In this document: piece after piece, positions 6,169-8,173 of the stretch
Numbering within the stretch: the stretch's first letter is position 1
How the letters are laid out: every line of letters begins with the position of its first letter
NCBI GenBank assembly: GCA_013619035.1
Contig: JABXKX010000033.1
Location: forward strand, 1-8,173
Direction: 5' to 3'
From: Peptostreptococcaceae bacterium
Lineage (GTDB): Bacteria > Bacillota_A > Clostridia > Peptostreptococcales > Acidaminobacteraceae
DNA: 8,173 nt
Program-made: the position numbers and the translations under genes
The notes under the pieces: model-generated
The model's database searches: none
The model's input: the letters and a program-made list of their open reading frames with translations, nothing else
Told to the model about the DNA's origin: nothing

Positions 6169-7923
6169 ATGGAAAAACAATTTCTAGAAAAAATAGATTC
6201 TGTGCATCGCAGCATCTTAGATGGACATTTTGATGATGTTCTGACAAGATTGGAGGAAGCACTTAATTTTTATGAAACAAATGATTTATCTATTGAAATT
6301 CCAAACATTTTTGATGGTGCCGTTAATTTTATAGGTGGTATTAGTGACAGTGCGATGTTGTTAAATACATTGAATCGGATTGTAAAACTAACCCAACTAA
6401 AAGATTTAAAAACGACTCGAGTGATATACATGCGTTACTATGCGTTAACGCATGCATTATTTGGTGCGCCTGAAATAGGGCTCAAGATAATTGAAGAGGT
6501 TGAACCTTTAATTCTTGTACATGAAACTCATTATGTAGATTTAATGAATGTAAAAGGCATTATCTATTCAAAACTCAATAAACATGAAGAGGCAATTGAG
6601 GTTTATTTAAATAATTATGAACTGGCAAAAAAACTAAACTATGCACGTGGTGAACAATATATCAGCAATGTAGGTTATGAGTATCATTATTTATATCAAT
6701 ACGACAAAGCAATAGAGTATCTAAAAATGGGTATGGTTTCATACTCAGAAGTAAAAAATGAATTCCAACTGATACAAATGATTATTCAGTTATCAGAAGT
6801 CTACTTCTTAAATAGAAGTTATGACTTAGCGAAAAGAACAATTAAAAAAGTTAAATACTCTGAGGTACTGACACAAAATGAAAAGGTGTATCATCATTAT
6901 TGTCGAGTTATGTATATGCTAAGCAAACATTTCTCGAAGTTTGAAGATGCTCTTTATTACCATGAAATCATCAAAGATTTGGAAATTCAAATCAATATGG
7001 ATTTCTATACCAGTATCATAAAACAACATGATAGAGATGTTGATCCACTTGAAGATGATGATTATAAACATCGGAATTATGAACTAGAAGTCATGGGTGA
7101 TAAACTGCGAAATACAAACAGCTTTTTAAAATCAACTTTAGCAAAATCTCATGAAATGCAACAAGAGTTATACGCAAAAAATCAAGAGTTAGAAGCAACA
7201 ATGGAATCCTTAAACAATACACAAGATAGGCTATTGGTTGCAGAAAAAAGAAATGTTTTAGACAGTATGTTCATAAATATTGCCAATCATATGAATACAC
7301 CTTTAGGGGTTATGACCACAGCCACGAGTCATCTGAAGAATATTTCTTATAAAACGAATAAGAAGTTCCAAGAAAATCAACTGAGCAAAAGTACGTTATT
7401 GCGTCACTTTGAAGAATTGGATAAAACCACAGGGTTATACGAAGAAAGTTTGAATCAAATCATTGGATTTGTAGATACACTCAAACTGTATAAAACCAAA
7501 GAGGGCGAAGAAATAGTAGAAGTTGATTTGAAGTCTTATTTGGAAAGTGTCGCCTATAAATATAAACGTTTCAAAGGTGTTGAAGATATTGGTATCATCT
7601 GTCATGAAAATGCGAAATTATTGATTAATACCTCTTTGTTTGAGAAATGTGTTGATTTAGTGAGTAATAAACTCTTAATCAATTCCAAAAGAAATGGATT
7701 TGATATTGAGGTATCTAACGAATCCTCAATGATTTCGATTGGTATTGGAGATTTCACTTCAAAACAAGATGCCCAAACGGATGAAGTTGAGACCTCTTTA
7801 GTAGACAGTTATGATTTCTATATCATACAGACAATCGTAGAGAACTTACTTAATGGCCGATTCATAAAATTTAATGATAGAGGTCGTGATTATTTCCAAT
7901 TTATTTTTCGATTAGAAAGCTAG
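6169..7923 (+). CDS. TPR/coiled-coil protein with degenerate histidine-kinase core
   Basis: The protein has 584 residues from the ATG at 6169, with no membrane segment, so it is cytoplasmic. Residues about 80-275 are helical TPR-like repeats (for example 124-157 with KGIIYSKLNKHEEAIEVY, and 164-196 with YQYDKAIEYLKMG). Residues about 303-365 form a charged coiled coil. A DHp-like segment follows: FINIANHMNTPLG (368-380) keeps the phospho-acceptor position H374 and the TPLG tail, but the acidic residue after the His is Met375. The C-terminal 100 residues have the outline of a HATPase domain: an N-box remnant DLVSNK (496-501), an IGDF strand (525-529) and the terminal IVENLLNGRF...FQFIFRLE. DxGxG is not intact and the glycine-rich lid (GLGL) is replaced by SYDFY (547-551). 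ATP binding is doubtful, so it may be a pseudo-kinase, phosphotransferase or phosphatase scaffold. It starts 65 bases after the MATE gene with no obvious terminator between, so read-through is plausible. Confidence 0.8.
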   Translation: MEKQFLEKIDSVHRSILDGHFDDVLTRLEEALNFYETNDLSIEIPNIFDGAVNFIGGISDSAMLLNTLNRIVKLTQLKDLKTTRVIYMRYYALTHALFGAPEIGLKIIEEVEPLILVHETHYVDLMNVKGIIYSKLNKHEEAIEVYLNNYELAKKLNYARGEQYISNVGYEYHYLYQYDKAIEYLKMGMVSYSEVKNEFQLIQMIIQLSEVYFLNRSYDLAKRTIKKVKYSEVLTQNEKVYHHYCRVMYMLSKHFSKFEDALYYHEIIKDLEIQINMDFYTSIIKQHDRDVDPLEDDDYKHRNYELEVMGDKLRNTNSFLKSTLAKSHEMQQELYAKNQELEATMESLNNTQDRLLVAEKRNVLDSMFINIANHMNTPLGVMTTATSHLKNISYKTNKKFQENQLSKSTLLRHFEELDKTTGLYEESLNQIIGFVDTLKLYKTKEGEEIVEVDLKSYLESVAYKYKRFKGVEDIGIICHENAKLLINTSLFEKCVDLVSNKLLINSKRNGFDIEVSNESSMISIGIGDFTSKQDAQTDEVETSLVDSYDFYIIQTIVENLLNGRFIKFNDRGRDYFQFIFRLES

Positions 7924-7940
7924 AGGAATCTAGCTTTTTT
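7916..7940 (+). terminator. Rho-independent terminator of the TPR/kinase-like gene
   Basis: An 8-bp stem (7916-7923 with 7930-7937) has a 6-base loop and a run of six T at 7935-7940. The left arm includes the TAG stop codon itself, so the hairpin begins inside the gene's last codons. Confidence 0.82.
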
Positions 7941-7941
7941 C

Positions 7942-7950
7942 TGATATAAT
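7942..7950 (+). promoter_or_regulatory. Extended -10 promoter for the last, partial gene
   Basis: TGATATAAT, a perfect extended -10 element, starts two bases after the terminator T tract. Transcription would begin near 7957, just before or within the AAGGGGG ribosome site (7958-7964), so the leader would be very short. No clear -35 is seen; the expected position falls in the terminator hairpin. Confidence 0.55.
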
Positions 7951-7968
7951 ATATGTCAAGGGGGCATT

Positions 7969-8173
7969 ATGGAAGAATATATATTATTAATCGTATTAAG
8001 TATTATCACAATTGTATTAACTGTAAGTTATGTAGTAGGACTCATTCTAAAAAAAGAAAATATTTTAGTTTATCGTTATTCAATTCTAACGGTGTTACTT
8101 CATAGTTTGTTTTTAATAGGTACTAACTTTGTATCAAATGAAATGCTGAATATTGCGCTTCATAACACTATTC
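7969..8173 (+). CDS. N-terminal fragment of an integral membrane protein, family unknown
   Basis: An ATG at 7969 has AAGGGGG (7958-7964) 4 bases upstream and opens a frame that runs off the window (68 complete codons). Residues 4-27 are an unbroken hydrophobic helix followed by KKEN, and residues about 35-55 form a second helix, so this is a multi-pass membrane protein with a short loop after the first helix. Such an N-terminus occurs in transporters and in multi-TM sensor kinases or cyclases; nothing visible chooses between them. It has its own terminator-separated promoter, so it is a new transcription unit. Confidence 0.75.
   Translation, partial: MEEYILLIVLSIITIVLTVSYVVGLILKKENILVYRYSILTVLLHSLFLIGTNFVSNEMLNIALHNTI

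Noticed and set aside
1..8173. CRISPR array, insertion sequence, tRNA/rRNA or attachment site
   Set aside because: No regularly spaced direct repeats, transposase motifs, terminal inverted repeats or cloverleaf-like sequences were found on reading the window.

Overview
The window comes from an AT-rich bacterium that reads the standard code. Every complete gene is open with TGA read as a stop, and tryptophan is written TGG. All seven stop codons I can place are TAA or TAG. Strong Shine-Dalgarno sites, tight gene packing and the protein make-up suggest a low-GC Firmicute or a standard-code relative of the mycoplasmas (Acholeplasma/Izemoplasma-like). That placement is inference; no marker gene is present.

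Layout: (1) the tail of an unidentified plus-strand gene (1-227) ends at a bidirectional hairpin terminator. (2) A minus-strand pair follows: a CheY-like single-domain response regulator (1169-1534), then a protein with four 29-residue GspE/MshE-N-like repeats and a CheX/CheC-like phosphatase domain (269-1156). (3) A 193-base divergent intergenic region (1535-1727) carries candidate promoters in both directions and a small AT-rich palindrome. (4) A translationally coupled plus-strand operon encodes a reductive-dehalogenase-like double [4Fe-4S] protein without a Tat signal (1728-2906), a flavin/NAD(P)H oxidoreductase of GltD type with an N-terminal degenerate NuoF-like region (2896-4773), and a MATE-family transporter (4775-6103). 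(5) After a short gap comes a TPR/coiled-coil protein ending in a histidine-kinase-like core whose ATP-binding motifs are badly eroded (6169-7923). (6) A hairpin terminator and a new extended -10 promoter follow, then the start of a membrane protein cut by the window edge (7969-8173).

Two functional themes stand out. The first is a possible soluble reductase system: the GltD-like protein would take electrons from NAD(P)H through FAD and Fe-S clusters and pass them to the RdhA-like, probably corrinoid-dependent enzyme, with a transporter made from the same mRNA. The second is a sparse signalling set (receiver, CheX-like phosphatase with repeats, TPR pseudo-kinase) with no flagellar, receptor or CheA gene in view. 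Whether the two signalling loci talk to each other, or control the redox operon between them, cannot be decided from sequence.
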